Assembly: GCA_019638515.1 (NCBI GenBank)
Contig: JAHBTS010000001.1
Coordinates: 372,001-436,000, forward strand
DNA from: Chitinophagales bacterium
Lineage (GTDB): Bacteria; Bacteroidota; Bacteroidia; Chitinophagales; LD1
Length of the DNA stretch: 64,000 nt
Reading direction: 5' to 3'
Shown: positions 1 through 8,946 of the stretch, one piece after another
How the letters are laid out: every line of letters starts with the position of its first letter
How positions within the stretch are numbered: position 1 is the stretch's first letter
Position numbers and translations under genes: made by a program
Notes under the pieces: generated by a model
The model's input: only the letters and a program-made list of their open reading frames with translations
The model's database searches: none
Told to the model about the DNA's origin: nothing

Positions 1-932
1 CAGCATGGCGCGAACTTTACTTGTTAGAAACGGTACACGCCACCACACAGGAGTTCGATAGTTTTGTACAACACTATCCTAACTACCCATTTATGAGTGA
101 AGTGCAGCAAGATATAGAGCGCTCAAAGGTTGAATATAAAACGCTAAAGCGCGATGAAAAGTTTGGGTATATAAATGCTGCCACAGGTGAAGAATTGATT
201 CCTGTTCAGTTTACGGAGGCAAATGATTTTTACGATGGATTGGCAGCAGTAACTAAAGAAGATTGCGATGGTAACTGCTATTACTATTATATCAATAAGA
301 AAGGTGATACAGCTTTTGCTTCGTTCTTTAACTATGCAGGCGATTTTGTAGATGGAAGAGCCGTGGTTGGTATAGGTAATTGTAGCGAAGATTCTTGTAT
401 GTACGGAGTTGTAGATAAACGAGGTAAGTTTATTGTACCCGCAATTTACACAGAGGTGGATGATGTGAGCGAGGGATTCTATGCAGCAGCTGTTGGTGAG
501 AAGTACGGCTTTTTAGATAGAAGAGGGCGAGTAGCTATTGATTTTAAATACAAGGATGCACTTGCATTTAAAGAAGGTGTAGCGGCTGTAAAAACCGATA
601 GTGGTTGGGCTTTTATAGATACCAACGGTACGCGCTTGAACGCTACCTATTATGCGCAAACATCGGTGTTTTCATCGGCACTTTGTGCGGTAACCGAAAA
701 CGATTCCACTTGGGGCTACATCAACCATAGTTTTAATTGGGTAATAGCACCGAGTTATGCAGAGGCAAACGATTTTGAAAAAGGCTATGCCGTTGTTGCC
801 GTTCGCGAGCGTGTAAAAGGAAAAAAAGGGATTTTTGTATATCAAAGATTTAAGATAGACAGCACCGGAAGAGTGGCGGAAAAATTGGTGGCTGCTACGC
901 CTAAAAAAAGCGGTAAACGGAAAAGGAAATAA
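1..932 (+). CDS. WG-repeat protein, 5' end outside window
   Basis: The reading frame is open from the first complete codon, so the gene starts upstream and only its C-terminal ~310 residues are present. They consist of about six degenerate WG (KWG) repeats of ~35-45 residues. Each has a core like FGYINAATGEELIP followed by an aromatic and 'F..G.A.V' (for example YGVVDKRGKFIVP and YGFLDRRGRVAIDF). The tail is basic (KKSGKRKRK). WG repeats form small beta-rich units of unknown ligand in many Bacteroidota proteins. A TTG at base 21 could be read as a start, but the sequence before it (AWRELYL) reads like protein, so truncation by the window edge is more likely. The gene converges on the PBP gene with only 9 bases between them. 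Confidence 0.8.
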   Translation, partial: AWRELYLLETVHATTQEFDSFVQHYPNYPFMSEVQQDIERSKVEYKTLKRDEKFGYINAATGEELIPVQFTEANDFYDGLAAVTKEDCDGNCYYYYINKKGDTAFASFFNYAGDFVDGRAVVGIGNCSEDSCMYGVVDKRGKFIVPAIYTEVDDVSEGFYAAAVGEKYGFLDRRGRVAIDFKYKDALAFKEGVAAVKTDSGWAFIDTNGTRLNATYYAQTSVFSSALCAVTENDSTWGYINHSFNWVIAPSYAEANDFEKGYAVVAVRERVKGKKGIFVYQRFKIDSTGRVAEKLVAATPKKSGKRKRK

Positions 933-941
933 GCGGGCAAC

Positions 942-3149
942 TTATTGCTCTATAGTGGTGGTGTCGCAATCAAAAACTTCATGAAAGGAAGTGTCGGCTG
1001 GCAATGCAAAATCGCTTCTTCCAAGTTTTAGGCTGCGGTCGTTAAAGCTCCTTCTTAGAAAATCGCCCACGATAGGTAACGCTGCCGAAGAACCTTGCCC
1101 GGTGGCGGTAGAAAGAAAATGTACTGCGGGTTGTTCAAAGCCAATCCAACAAATAGAAAGAATTTCAGGAGTAAAGCCAACAAACCAGGCATCGGCATTG
1201 CTTTGTGTAGTCCCCGTTTTTCCGGCAATGGGCATGTGTAAACCAAAGCGCGAGCGTAACCGAGCTGCGGTTCCTTTATTTACCACTTGTTTCATCATGC
1301 CATTGGTTACCCACACTGTTTTTTCATCCAACACTTCCTTTTGTTTAGGATAAAATTCAGCCAGTTTGTTTCCTTTTTTGTCTTCAATTCTTTTAATGAA
1401 ATATGGTTCGCTTAGTGTGCCATTGTTGGCAAATGCAGTATAGGCGCGCGCCATTTCAAACAATGAAATATCGCTTACACCCAAGCATAATGCCGGCACA
1501 GCTTCTAACTTGCTTTCTATACCTAATGTCTTGCAAAACTGAACTAAGGCATCGGGGCCAAACTCTTTCATAAGTTGTGCTGTAATGCGGTTGTCGGAAT
1601 ATGCCAGCCCTTCTTGCATGGGAACAAGGCTGCCTTCTTCCCAGTTTTTGGTTGCCGATGGATTCCATGTGGCATCTACGCCATCAAACTGTGGTGCTTC
1701 GTATGGAATGGGTGTGCATGGATGGTAGCCGCGCTCTATGGCAATGGCGTATTGAAATGGTTTTATGGTGGAGCCTACTTGCCGCTTGGTAGTTTTCTTT
1801 ACGTGGTCAAGTTGAAAGTAAGTAATGTTAGGGCCGCCAATCCACGCTTTTATTTCTCCGTTCTTTGGGTTTACGGCCATGAATCCAATTTGCACCATTT
1901 GCAAATAGTATTTAATGGAATCGAGGGGCGACATTACAGTGTCTTTAGAAAAACTGCCATTGTCGCCATCGTAAGCAAATACACGCATTTCAATTTTTTT
2001 ATTGAATATCTTGAGTATTTGCGCTTCGCTTTTTCCTTGCTCTTTCAGCATTTGGTAGCGCTCGCTTTGCTTCATTAGTTTTTCGGGCAAATCCGGTTTG
2101 GCACGCAGTCCTTTTTTCCACGGTTCACGGTCTTTCCATTCTTTAAAGAAGGTGCTTTGCAGGTATGCTAAATGTGTTTTGGCAGCTTCTTCGGCATAGT
2201 GCTGCATACGTGAATCTATGGTGGTGTAAACCTTTAATCCGTCTTTGTAAACATCCCATTTGGTGCCATCGGGTTTAGGATTTTTTTCGCACCAGTTTTT
2301 TAATTCTTGTCGAAGGTATTCTCTAAAGTAGGTAGCAGTTCCTTCGCGGAAATCGGGATTGTGGAAGTTGAGTTTTATAGGTTTGGCGGTATAGTCTTTC
2401 CATTGTTTTTCACTCACATACTTTGCTTCGTACATGCGTTTTAATACCAAATCTCTGCGCTCCTTTGCTAGCTCAGGGCGTTTTTGCGGATTGTAGAGCG
2501 AGGGCCCGTTGAGCATACCAATAAGCATAGCTGCTTCTTCTACATTTAGTTCTTTCGGCTTTTTGTAAAAATAGGTGAAGGCTGCGGTTTTAATACCGTA
2601 AGAATTATAGCCAAAGCCAATGGTGTTTAAGTAAATGCTTATGATTTCATCTTTAGAAAAAGTGCGTTCCAGTTTTGCTGCCAGTACCCATTCTTCTATT
2701 TTTTGCAGGGTTCTTTTTATTGGATTGCGATGTACTTTTTTATTGAATAAGTTCTTTGCCAATTGTTGTGAAATGGTGCTGCCTCCTCCGGCATCTTGGC
2801 CGAGTATGCCTGTTTTAATAATGGCGCGGAAAAGCCCTTTTAGGTCTATACCGCTGTGGGTATAAAAGCGTTTGTCTTCGGTGGCTACCAATGCCTGAAC
2901 TAAGAATGGCGAAAGTTCATCGTAGCTTATTTCTACTCTGTTTTCGGTAAAGTAAGTGCCAAGTACCTCGTAGTCGCTGGAATATACCGTGGTTGAAATA
3001 TCGTTTCTAGGGTTTTGAATTTCGTCTAAGTCGGGCATTTCGCCTAGCAAGCCATAGTTTACACCAATAAAAAACAACACGAGGAAAAGGACAAGACTCC
3101 AAAAACAAATTTGGGTATAGATAAAAACGGTTTTGAAATCTTTCTTCAT
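942..3149 (-). CDS. mrcA: Class A penicillin-binding protein (PBP1A-type transglycosylase/transpeptidase)
   Basis: This 735-residue bifunctional peptidoglycan synthase polymerises lipid II and cross-links stem peptides in the periplasm. There is an N-terminal membrane anchor (residues 9-34). The GT51 domain shows the catalytic Glu in ATEDKRFY (E91) and GGGSTISQQLAKNLF (~121-135). The transpeptidase domain has the STIK active site (S460, K463), SDN (518-520) and KTGT (644-647). Its length fits the family. The ATG follows the stop of the DUF3109 gene directly (TAAATG), so the two are probably co-transcribed and translationally coupled. The class A PBP call is secure; the 1A subtype is inferred. 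Confidence 0.95.
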   Translation of the reverse strand: MKKDFKTVFIYTQICFWSLVLFLVLFFIGVNYGLLGEMPDLDEIQNPRNDISTTVYSSDYEVLGTYFTENRVEISYDELSPFLVQALVATEDKRFYTHSGIDLKGLFRAIIKTGILGQDAGGGSTISQQLAKNLFNKKVHRNPIKRTLQKIEEWVLAAKLERTFSKDEIISIYLNTIGFGYNSYGIKTAAFTYFYKKPKELNVEEAAMLIGMLNGPSLYNPQKRPELAKERRDLVLKRMYEAKYVSEKQWKDYTAKPIKLNFHNPDFREGTATYFREYLRQELKNWCEKNPKPDGTKWDVYKDGLKVYTTIDSRMQHYAEEAAKTHLAYLQSTFFKEWKDREPWKKGLRAKPDLPEKLMKQSERYQMLKEQGKSEAQILKIFNKKIEMRVFAYDGDNGSFSKDTVMSPLDSIKYYLQMVQIGFMAVNPKNGEIKAWIGGPNITYFQLDHVKKTTKRQVGSTIKPFQYAIAIERGYHPCTPIPYEAPQFDGVDATWNPSATKNWEEGSLVPMQEGLAYSDNRITAQLMKEFGPDALVQFCKTLGIESKLEAVPALCLGVSDISLFEMARAYTAFANNGTLSEPYFIKRIEDKKGNKLAEFYPKQKEVLDEKTVWVTNGMMKQVVNKGTAARLRSRFGLHMPIAGKTGTTQSNADAWFVGFTPEILSICWIGFEQPAVHFLSTATGQGSSAALPIVGDFLRRSFNDRSLKLGRSDFALPADTSFHEVFDCDTTTIEQ

Positions 3150-3722
3150 TTACTTGTTGTTGGCAAATTGAGCGTAATCTTCTAAGGCGCGGTAATAGTG
3201 TTCGCCATACTTGCGTATGATGGCGTCTTTCAAAAATCGGTAAACGGGAACTTTAAGTTGTTTGCCGTTTTTGCAGGCTGCTTTGCAAATGCTCCACCGT
3301 TCATAGTTTACGGCTTCGTAGTGTTTGTGTTGGGTAATTCTAATTGGGTAAAGGTGGCATGAGATTGGTTTTTGAAAATCTATTTTTCCGTCTTTCCAAG
3401 CTCTTTCTATGCCACAAAATGCAGTGCCGTTTTCAAAAATGGTGTAAGCACAAGCGCCATCGTGGCGTAGTGGAGTGGCGTACTTTTCTTCTTCTTCAAT
3501 ATACACATGTTTACCTTCTTTTTCTATGGTGAAAGCGCCTTCTGGTGTTAGGTATGGTTTTACTGCTTCGTAGATTTTTTCGAGTATGGGAAGTTCTTCT
3601 TCGGTAAGCGGAGCGCCATAATCGCCTTGTACGCAACACGCACCTTTGCAGGCGCGAAGGTCGCACACAAACTGTTCTTCAATTACATCTAAACTTACTA
3701 AGGTGTTTTCTATGGAAAGCAT
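3150..3722 (-). CDS. DUF3109 family cysteine-rich protein
   Basis: The 190-residue protein starts with MLSIENTLVSLDVIEEQFVC, the usual N-terminus of DUF3109. For that reason this ATG is chosen over an upstream in-frame ATG that would add 25 residues. A Cys cluster (CDLRACKGACC) near the N-terminus and later Cys residues (GACAY, FCGIERAW, SCHLYPIR, CKAACKNG) recall the metal- or Fe-S-binding cysteines of the related YkgJ-like families. The function is unknown. The stop codon abuts the start of the class A PBP gene, an arrangement suggesting coupled expression. It is divergent from moxR, with a 91-base shared upstream region. Confidence 0.85.
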   Translation of the reverse strand: MLSIENTLVSLDVIEEQFVCDLRACKGACCVQGDYGAPLTEEELPILEKIYEAVKPYLTPEGAFTIEKEGKHVYIEEEEKYATPLRHDGACAYTIFENGTAFCGIERAWKDGKIDFQKPISCHLYPIRITQHKHYEAVNYERWSICKAACKNGKQLKVPVYRFLKDAIIRKYGEHYYRALEDYAQFANNK

Positions 3723-3813
3723 AACAAGTGCGAAGAAAAATAAATAGCGTTTAATTCTTGCTGTTTCTTTATGTTGAAAGTTTATTTTAGCGCACACTCA
3801 AAATATAAACTCA

Positions 3814-4773
3814 ATGTATAATAGTGATGTGGAGGCTTTAGATGCCTTTAGTGCTAAGTATAAGTCGTTGAAAACAGAAATAGGAAAGGTAATTGTGGGG
3901 CAACACGATGTGGTTCACCATGTGCTTGTTTCTATTTTTTGCGATGGACACAGCCTGCTGATTGGTGTGCCGGGTTTGGCAAAAACACTTACGGTTCAAA
4001 CTATTTCGCAGGTGTTGGATTTATCTTTTAATAGAATACAGTTTACTCCAGATTTAATGCCGAGCGATATTGTTGGCTCCGAAATTTTAGATGAAACAAG
4101 GCAGTTTAAATTTAATCGCGGTCCGGTGTTTGCCAACATTGTATTGGCTGATGAAATAAACAGAACTCCGCCTAAAACACAATCTGCATTGCTAGAGAGT
4201 ATGCAAGAACGCAGTGTTACGGTTTCGGGAAGCAGGCACTTGTTGCCGAGTCCTTTTTTTGTATTGGCTACTCAAAACCCAATTGAGCAAGAAGGTACTT
4301 ATCCTTTGCCCGAAGCGCAGTTAGATCGCTTTATGTTTAGCATTACGTTGGATTATCCTTCGTTTGAAGAAGAAGTGCAAGTGGTGAAGCAAACTACTTC
4401 GCCCAGTAAAACGGCATTGAGCAAATTACTTTCGGCTAATGAAATTGTTTACTTCCAGCAGTTGGTGCGTAAAATGCCTATTGCCGATAATGTATTGGAG
4501 TATGCAGTAGCACTGGTAAATAAAACACGTCCGGAAAGCAGCCGTGCTACCGATACAGTTAAGAATTACATTGCTTGGGGGGCAGGGCCGCGTGCATCGC
4601 AGTATTTGGTGCTGGGTGCCAAGTGCCATGCTGCTACCAGAGGAAAATATTCGCCCGATATAGAAGATGTGCAAGCGGTAGCATTGCCTGTGCTGCGCCA
4701 TAGGGTATTTAAAAACTATAAGGCCGAGGCAGAAGGACTTACAATAGAAAAAATAATTGCCGGATTGCTTTAA
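3814..4773 (+). CDS. MoxR-family AAA+ ATPase
   Basis: The protein has 319 residues. Walker A is GVPGLAKT (51-58) and Walker B is LADEIN (111-116). The motif ATQNPIEQEGTYPLPEAQLD (152-171) is diagnostic of MoxR ATPases (AAA_3), and the C-terminal lid follows. MoxR proteins act as chaperone-like ATPases, usually encoded with DUF58 and von Willebrand (BatA/BatB) proteins. Here no DUF58 gene follows; the next gene is a TetR regulator at the edge of an AT-richer block. A BatA-domain gene occurs far away near 58.4 kb. Family assignment is secure; the substrate is unknown. Confidence 0.93.
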   Translation: MYNSDVEALDAFSAKYKSLKTEIGKVIVGQHDVVHHVLVSIFCDGHSLLIGVPGLAKTLTVQTISQVLDLSFNRIQFTPDLMPSDIVGSEILDETRQFKFNRGPVFANIVLADEINRTPPKTQSALLESMQERSVTVSGSRHLLPSPFFVLATQNPIEQEGTYPLPEAQLDRFMFSITLDYPSFEEEVQVVKQTTSPSKTALSKLLSANEIVYFQQLVRKMPIADNVLEYAVALVNKTRPESSRATDTVKNYIAWGAGPRASQYLVLGAKCHAATRGKYSPDIEDVQAVALPVLRHRVFKNYKAEAEGLTIEKIIAGLL

Positions 4774-4810
4774 AAGCAGGAGGTAAGAAGATGTATTTTA
4801 AAGAAGTGAT

Positions 4811-4838
4811 AAAAAATATACCAATTGGTATATTTTTT
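4811..4838. promoter_or_regulatory. Palindromic operator of the TetR gene
   Basis: A 28-bp perfect palindrome is centred between 4824 and 4825, with the core ATACCAATTGGTAT (4818-4831). It lies immediately upstream of a -7-like element and 16 bases before the TetR start codon. The same half-sites (ATACC-N4-GGTAT) recur at 5476-5489 before the next gene. Dyads of this kind are typical TetR-family operators. Binding is inferred. Confidence 0.7.
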
Positions 4839-4839
4839 T

Positions 4840-4847
4840 TATTTTTG
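4840..4847 (+). promoter_or_regulatory. Candidate Bacteroidota -7 element (TATTTTTG)
   Basis: TATTTTTG matches the TAnnTTTG -7 consensus of Bacteroidota housekeeping promoters. It ends 7 bases before the TetR ATG, so the transcript may be almost leaderless. The TetR palindrome occupies the position where the -33 contact would fall, which fits autorepression. No good TTTG -33 element is seen. Confidence 0.45.
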
Positions 4848-4854
4848 TATTCTC

Positions 4855-5457
4855 ATGGAAAAGTTAGTGTCTAAATCTGAGCGAACAAAGCAGTTTATTA
4901 TCGAGAAGACTGCCCCTATTTTCAATGAGAAGGGCTTTGCTGGAACTTCGCTTTCTGACTTGGAGAGTGCGACAGGACTTACTAAAGGTAGTATCTATGG
5001 AAATTTTCAGAATAAAGACGATGTGGCATTAGCTGCTTTTGACTATAACTTTAATAAAGTAACAATGTATATCCGTGAACGAATATTGTCTGTAGATAAT
5101 TCAATTGATAGACTTTTAGTTTATCCTAATGTGTATAAGGATTTTTTAAAGATTCCATTTTTGAAATCTGGTTGTCCAATACTAAACACTTCAACTGAGG
5201 CAGACGATACACATCCTGCATTGAGAGCAAAAGCAGTTAATGCATTGCAATTTTGGAAAGGCTCAATAGAAAATCAGATTAATAGAGGAATACAGAGAGG
5301 TGAGATAAAAGCAGAAACAAACTCTACAGAAATGGCAATAATAATAATGTCTCTAATTGAGGGAGCCATTTTGCAGGCAAAGGTATATGGCAAGGCAAGT
5401 GATTTAAAGGTTGCAATGGCTTATTTAGAACGTTTAATTGTCGATATGAAAAGATAA
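4855..5457 (+). CDS. TetR/AcrR-family transcriptional regulator
   Basis: A 200-residue TetR-type repressor. The N-terminal DNA-binding domain runs IIEKTAPIFNEKGFAGTSLS, and the recognition region TGLTKGSIYGNFQNKDD (about residues 42-58) is a classic TetR helix-turn-helix. The C-terminal half is the helical ligand and dimer domain. The ATG at MEKLVSKSERTK is preferred, because the upstream extension would run through the operator palindrome. Identical ATACC-N4-GGTAT dyads precede this gene and the next one, so it probably represses itself and the downstream block. The inducer is unknown; a thiolase and thioesterase in the block make an acyl-CoA-type ligand a guess only. Confidence 0.92.
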   Translation: MEKLVSKSERTKQFIIEKTAPIFNEKGFAGTSLSDLESATGLTKGSIYGNFQNKDDVALAAFDYNFNKVTMYIRERILSVDNSIDRLLVYPNVYKDFLKIPFLKSGCPILNTSTEADDTHPALRAKAVNALQFWKGSIENQINRGIQRGEIKAETNSTEMAIIIMSLIEGAILQAKVYGKASDLKVAMAYLERLIVDMKR

Positions 5458-5475
5458 ATTTTTTTAACCAATAAA

Positions 5476-5489
5476 ATACCGAACGGTAT
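5476..5489. promoter_or_regulatory. Second TetR-type operator
   Basis: ATACCGAACGGTAT is an interrupted dyad with the same ATACC and GGTAT half-sites as the palindrome before the TetR gene. It overlaps a TATATTTT sequence resembling a -7 element (one mismatch to TAnnTTTG). It sits 32 bases before the DinB start codon. This is the expected position for repression of the downstream gene block. Confidence 0.65.
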
Positions 5490-5521
5490 ATTTTGAAGCA
5501 AATGTTATGGAGATAATATCA

Positions 5522-6016
5522 ATGAAACAATTTCTCAATTATTTGGAGAAAACTCGGCAGCAAACGAATAATGTGATTCAGGCTATTCCAGAAGATAAAC
5601 TGGACTGGAGTTACAAACCTGGGAAATTTACACTAGGCGATTTAATAAGGCATATTGTCTTAATAGAAAGAAATGTTTTTGCAGAGGTAGCATTAGGTAA
5701 TAAACCTAAGTATAAAGGATGTGGAAAAGAGTTTGCCATGGGCTATGATGATGTTTTTCACTTTTTCAAAGTAATGCATCAACAATCAATAGAAATTCTG
5801 CAATCCATTCCCGATGAGCAACTAAAACAAAAGATGCTGTCGTTAGATGGGAAAGAAATTCAACTTGGAAATTTTCTTCGCTCAATGATTGTACATGAAG
5901 TGCATCATAGAGGTGCCATGTGTATCTACTTGAATTTATTGGGTGTAGAATCTCCTCCGGTTATTGGACTTCGAGAAGAGGAAGTTATTCAAATCAGCAA
6001 AAAACAATTATTATGA
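5522..6016 (+). CDS. DinB-family protein
   Basis: A 164-residue four-helix DinB/YfiT-type protein. It opens with FLNYLEKTRQQTNNVIQAIP and shows the metal-ligand pattern of the family, a His in RHIVLIERN and a VHEVHHRG motif near the C-terminus. DinB proteins include metal-dependent thiol S-transferases, but most are uncharacterised. The second ATG is chosen because GGAGA lies 9 bases upstream; an ATG 15 bases earlier is also open. The stop overlaps the thiolase start (ATGA). It is the first of three DinB-like genes in this block. Confidence 0.85.
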   Translation: MKQFLNYLEKTRQQTNNVIQAIPEDKLDWSYKPGKFTLGDLIRHIVLIERNVFAEVALGNKPKYKGCGKEFAMGYDDVFHFFKVMHQQSIEILQSIPDEQLKQKMLSLDGKEIQLGNFLRSMIVHEVHHRGAMCIYLNLLGVESPPVIGLREEEVIQISKKQLL

Positions 6017-7293
6017 ACAACAATAAACCAATAAATCGGGTAGCAGTTGTAGGATATAATCGTATTCCTTTTGCTAGGCAAAATACGGCATATACCAATG
6101 CAAGTAATAGCGATATGCTAATTGCTACTTTAAACGGGCTAATAAGCAAATACCAATTACATGGCGAGTTACTAGGCGAAGTAGCTGGCGGTTCTGTAAT
6201 TAAAAGCGGAACAGAAGGAAATTTGATTCGCGAAAGTGTGATGAACACTTCACTCCATCCCGCAACACCCGCTTGTGATATTCAACAAGCATGTGCAACT
6301 GGAATTGAAGCAGCTATTTACATAGCCAATAAAATTGCATTAGGGCAAATTGATTCGGGTATTGCTTGCGGTGTGGATTCTACAAGCAATGTTCCATTAG
6401 AGCATGGAATAAAATTAAAAAACACATTGCTTGCAGCAAAGAGAGCGAAAAACAATGTGGAGCGATTAAAATTGTTCTTATCGCTTCGCCCAAAAGATTT
6501 CAAACCTGTTACACCCGTAAATGATGAACCCAAAACAGGATTATCAATGGGCGGACATACAGAATATTCAGCAAAGTATTATGGCATTACAAGAGAAGAA
6601 CAAGACGCATTTGCATTGGCAAGTCATCAAAAATTGGCAAATGCTTATGACGAGGGATTTATGGCAGATATGATAACGCCATTCATGGGTTTAAGTACAG
6701 ATAATAATTTACGTAGAGATACAAGTTTAGAGAAACTATCAAAACTAAAGCCCGCGTTTGATAAGCAAAGTGGAACGCTTACGGCAGGAAATTCTACGCC
6801 ACTTTCTGATGGTGCATCTGCTGTATTGCTTGCAAGTGAAGATTGGGCTACAAAACATAATTTACCTGTATTGGCATACATCACATTTGCTGAGGTAGCA
6901 GCCATTGAATATGTGAACAATAAACACAATTTGCTAATGGCTCCTGTTTTGGCTGCCGACAGAATGTTGCGAAAGGCAAACTTACAATTGCAAGACTTTG
7001 ATTTTTATGAAATACATGAAGCTTTTGCTGCTCAAGTTTTGGCCACACTTAAAATCTATGAAAGTGAAGAACTCAGTAGAGAAATAGGATTAGGGAATCC
7101 ACTTGGCACTATTAATAAAAGTAAACTCAATGTAAACGGAAGCAGTTTGGCTGCAGCACATCCGTTTGCTGCAACAGGTTGCAGAATAATTGCCACCATG
7201 GCAAAACTCCTTCATCAGAAAGGTTCAGGAAGGGGCTTTATCTCTGTATGCGCAGCTCGTGGGCAAGGTGTAACAATGATTTTAGAAAAATAA
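6013..7293 (+). CDS. Acetyl-CoA C-acyltransferase (thiolase, FadI-like)
   Basis: A 426-residue thiolase that cleaves 3-ketoacyl-CoA or condenses acyl-CoAs. The nucleophile is C94 in QQACATGIEA. HEAFAAQV, then AAAHPFAATG with its catalytic His, and CAARGQG with the second catalytic Cys are all intact near the C-terminus. Spacing and sequence resemble the FadI (anaerobic/long-chain) branch of beta-oxidation thiolases. The upstream DinB stop overlaps its ATG. No FadJ-like hydratase/dehydrogenase lies next to it; a hotdog thioesterase follows after 13 bases. The ORF extends upstream to 5920 but that part lies inside the DinB gene, so the ATG at MNNNKPINRVAVVGY is used. Confidence 0.92.
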   Translation: MNNNKPINRVAVVGYNRIPFARQNTAYTNASNSDMLIATLNGLISKYQLHGELLGEVAGGSVIKSGTEGNLIRESVMNTSLHPATPACDIQQACATGIEAAIYIANKIALGQIDSGIACGVDSTSNVPLEHGIKLKNTLLAAKRAKNNVERLKLFLSLRPKDFKPVTPVNDEPKTGLSMGGHTEYSAKYYGITREEQDAFALASHQKLANAYDEGFMADMITPFMGLSTDNNLRRDTSLEKLSKLKPAFDKQSGTLTAGNSTPLSDGASAVLLASEDWATKHNLPVLAYITFAEVAAIEYVNNKHNLLMAPVLAADRMLRKANLQLQDFDFYEIHEAFAAQVLATLKIYESEELSREIGLGNPLGTINKSKLNVNGSSLAAAHPFAATGCRIIATMAKLLHQKGSGRGFISVCAARGQGVTMILEK

Positions 7294-7306
7294 AACAACA
7301 ACAAGC

Positions 7307-7801
7307 ATGAAAAATTTACCAAAAATATTAGAAAGCAAAACACGAATTCAATATCAAGATTGTGACCCTTTTAATCATTTAAACAACTCAAAGTATATAG
7401 ACTATATTATGGGAGCAAGAACAGAACAATTGCTCGATCAATATGACTTTAATGCTTCTGAATTAGCATACAAACATGGTATTGGTTGGGTTGCAGCCCA
7501 AACACAAATCTCCTATTTCCTGCCCGCATCTTGGATGGAAACCGTAACGATTGAATCAAAATTGATTCACTACAGTGAATACAGTTTATTGGTTGAAGCT
7601 GTAATGTGGGACGAGCATAAGGCAAATTTAAAATGTGTAATGTGGGCAAAGCTGGTTCACTTTAACATTAAAGCACAGAAGAGTGAAAAACATTCCGGTG
7701 AATTGCTTCAATTATTTGAAGAGATAGTAAACCCATTAGAGCAATCATGCTCTTTTGATGAGCGCGTACAATCATTTAAAAATTTAAAGAAGATGTCATG
7801 A
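7307..7801 (+). CDS. Hotdog-fold acyl-CoA/acyl-ACP thioesterase (4HBT family)
   Basis: A 164-residue protein with the 4-hydroxybenzoyl-CoA thioesterase signature IQYQDCDPFNHLNNSKYIDY (residues 14-33), including D18 and H24. It probably hydrolyses acyl thioesters. It lies between a thiolase (13 bases away) and a PEBP-like gene that starts within its stop codon (ATGA). Its position next to a thiolase suggests release of free acid from a ketoacyl- or acyl-CoA. Substrate is unknown. Confidence 0.85.
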   Translation: MKNLPKILESKTRIQYQDCDPFNHLNNSKYIDYIMGARTEQLLDQYDFNASELAYKHGIGWVAAQTQISYFLPASWMETVTIESKLIHYSEYSLLVEAVMWDEHKANLKCVMWAKLVHFNIKAQKSEKHSGELLQLFEEIVNPLEQSCSFDERVQSFKNLKKMS

Positions 7802-8337
7802 AAAAGATTGTTGCAATAACAATGATAATTGCGAAACTTTCCGCAAATGCTCAAACATTCACTCTAAAGAGTAATGAACTTGGTGGGCAAGCAACCGAAA
7901 AAGAAGTATTCAACGGTTTTGACTGCATTGGTAGAAATGTGTCGCCACAACTTTACTGGGAAAATCCACCAATCGAAACGAAAAGTTATGCTGTTACTAT
8001 GTATGATCCGGATGCTCCAACAGGCAGCGGTTGGTGGCATTGGCTGATTTTTGATATTCCAGCAAACACGAAGGAATTGAAATCGGGAGTAGGAAATTTA
8101 TCACTAAACCTTGCTCCTGCAGGCAGCGTTCAAAGTGTGACAGATTTTAAAATACCTGGTTATGGAGGACCGTGTCCGCCAGAAGGAAGCAAAGCTCATC
8201 GGTATGTAATAACAGTATATGCTTTGAAAACTGAAAAACTCGGTTTAGACGCATCGGCAAATCCGGCTTTAGTTGGGTTTATGTTGGAGCAAAACCTCAT
8301 TGGAAAGTCTTCACTTATTATTTACTATAAAAGATAA
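7798..8337 (+). CDS. YbhB/YbcL-type phosphatidylethanolamine-binding-like protein
   Basis: A 179-residue protein with a short signal peptide (MKKIVAITMIIAKLSANAQ), so probably periplasmic. The PEBP fold is shown by MYDPDAPTGSGWWHWLIFDI (ligand-site Asp-Pro-Asp and HW) and by GGPCPPEG...HRY. Bacterial members have no settled biochemical role. The start codon overlaps the stop of the thioesterase (ATGA), placing it in the same operon. Gene order with thiolase and thioesterase is not one I recognise from a described pathway. Confidence 0.9.
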   Translation: MKKIVAITMIIAKLSANAQTFTLKSNELGGQATEKEVFNGFDCIGRNVSPQLYWENPPIETKSYAVTMYDPDAPTGSGWWHWLIFDIPANTKELKSGVGNLSLNLAPAGSVQSVTDFKIPGYGGPCPPEGSKAHRYVITVYALKTEKLGLDASANPALVGFMLEQNLIGKSSLIIYYKR

Positions 8338-8342
8338 ATATT

Positions 8343-8933
8343 ATGAATACAAATTATTTAGAAAGCGTAATCAAGCAATTTGAATACTATAAAATGTTAG
8401 CTGAAAAAACTTTTGCTCAAATTCCTGATGAAAAACTGTTTTGGCAATACAATGATGACAGCAATAGCGTAGCAACTATTGTAAAGCATCTATGGGGAAA
8501 TATGATGAGCCGTTGGACAGATTTTCTTACAACTGATGGAGAAAAGGAATGGCGAAACCGAGATGCAGAGTTTGACAATGATATAAATTCAAAACAGGAA
8601 ATGATAGACAAGTGGAATGAAGGATGGAAAGTGTTTATGGATGTACTGAAATCATTGAAAGATGATGATCTTGAAAAAATTATATACATCCGTAATCAAG
8701 GACACACTGTTCTGGAGGCTATCAATAGGCAATTAGCTCATTATCCATATCACGTAGGTCAAATTGTTTTTATTGGTAAAATGTGTGCTGAAAAATGGAA
8801 TTCACTTTCCATACCTAAAGGCAAATCCAATAATTACAATGCTGAAAAATTCTCAAAACCTAAAGAACGTGGGCATTTCACTGATGAGTTTCTAATCCAT
8901 AAAGATGATGCAAGAAAACCTAATAAACAATAA
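8343..8933 (+). CDS. DUF1572 (DinB-superfamily) protein
   Basis: 196 residues. The start MNTNYLESVIKQFEYYKMLA and the segments QIPDEKLFWQY, VKHLWGNMMSRWTDFLTTDG and HYPYHVGQIVFIGK match DUF1572, a branch of the DinB superfamily. The His residues in VKHLWG and HYPYHVGQ are the likely metal ligands. The protein is predicted to be cytoplasmic; no function is known. It follows the PEBP-like gene after 5 bases and precedes another DinB gene by 13 bases. Confidence 0.88.
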   Translation: MNTNYLESVIKQFEYYKMLAEKTFAQIPDEKLFWQYNDDSNSVATIVKHLWGNMMSRWTDFLTTDGEKEWRNRDAEFDNDINSKQEMIDKWNEGWKVFMDVLKSLKDDDLEKIIYIRNQGHTVLEAINRQLAHYPYHVGQIVFIGKMCAEKWNSLSIPKGKSNNYNAEKFSKPKERGHFTDEFLIHKDDARKPNKQ

Positions 8934-8946
8934 TTGACTTATAGTT

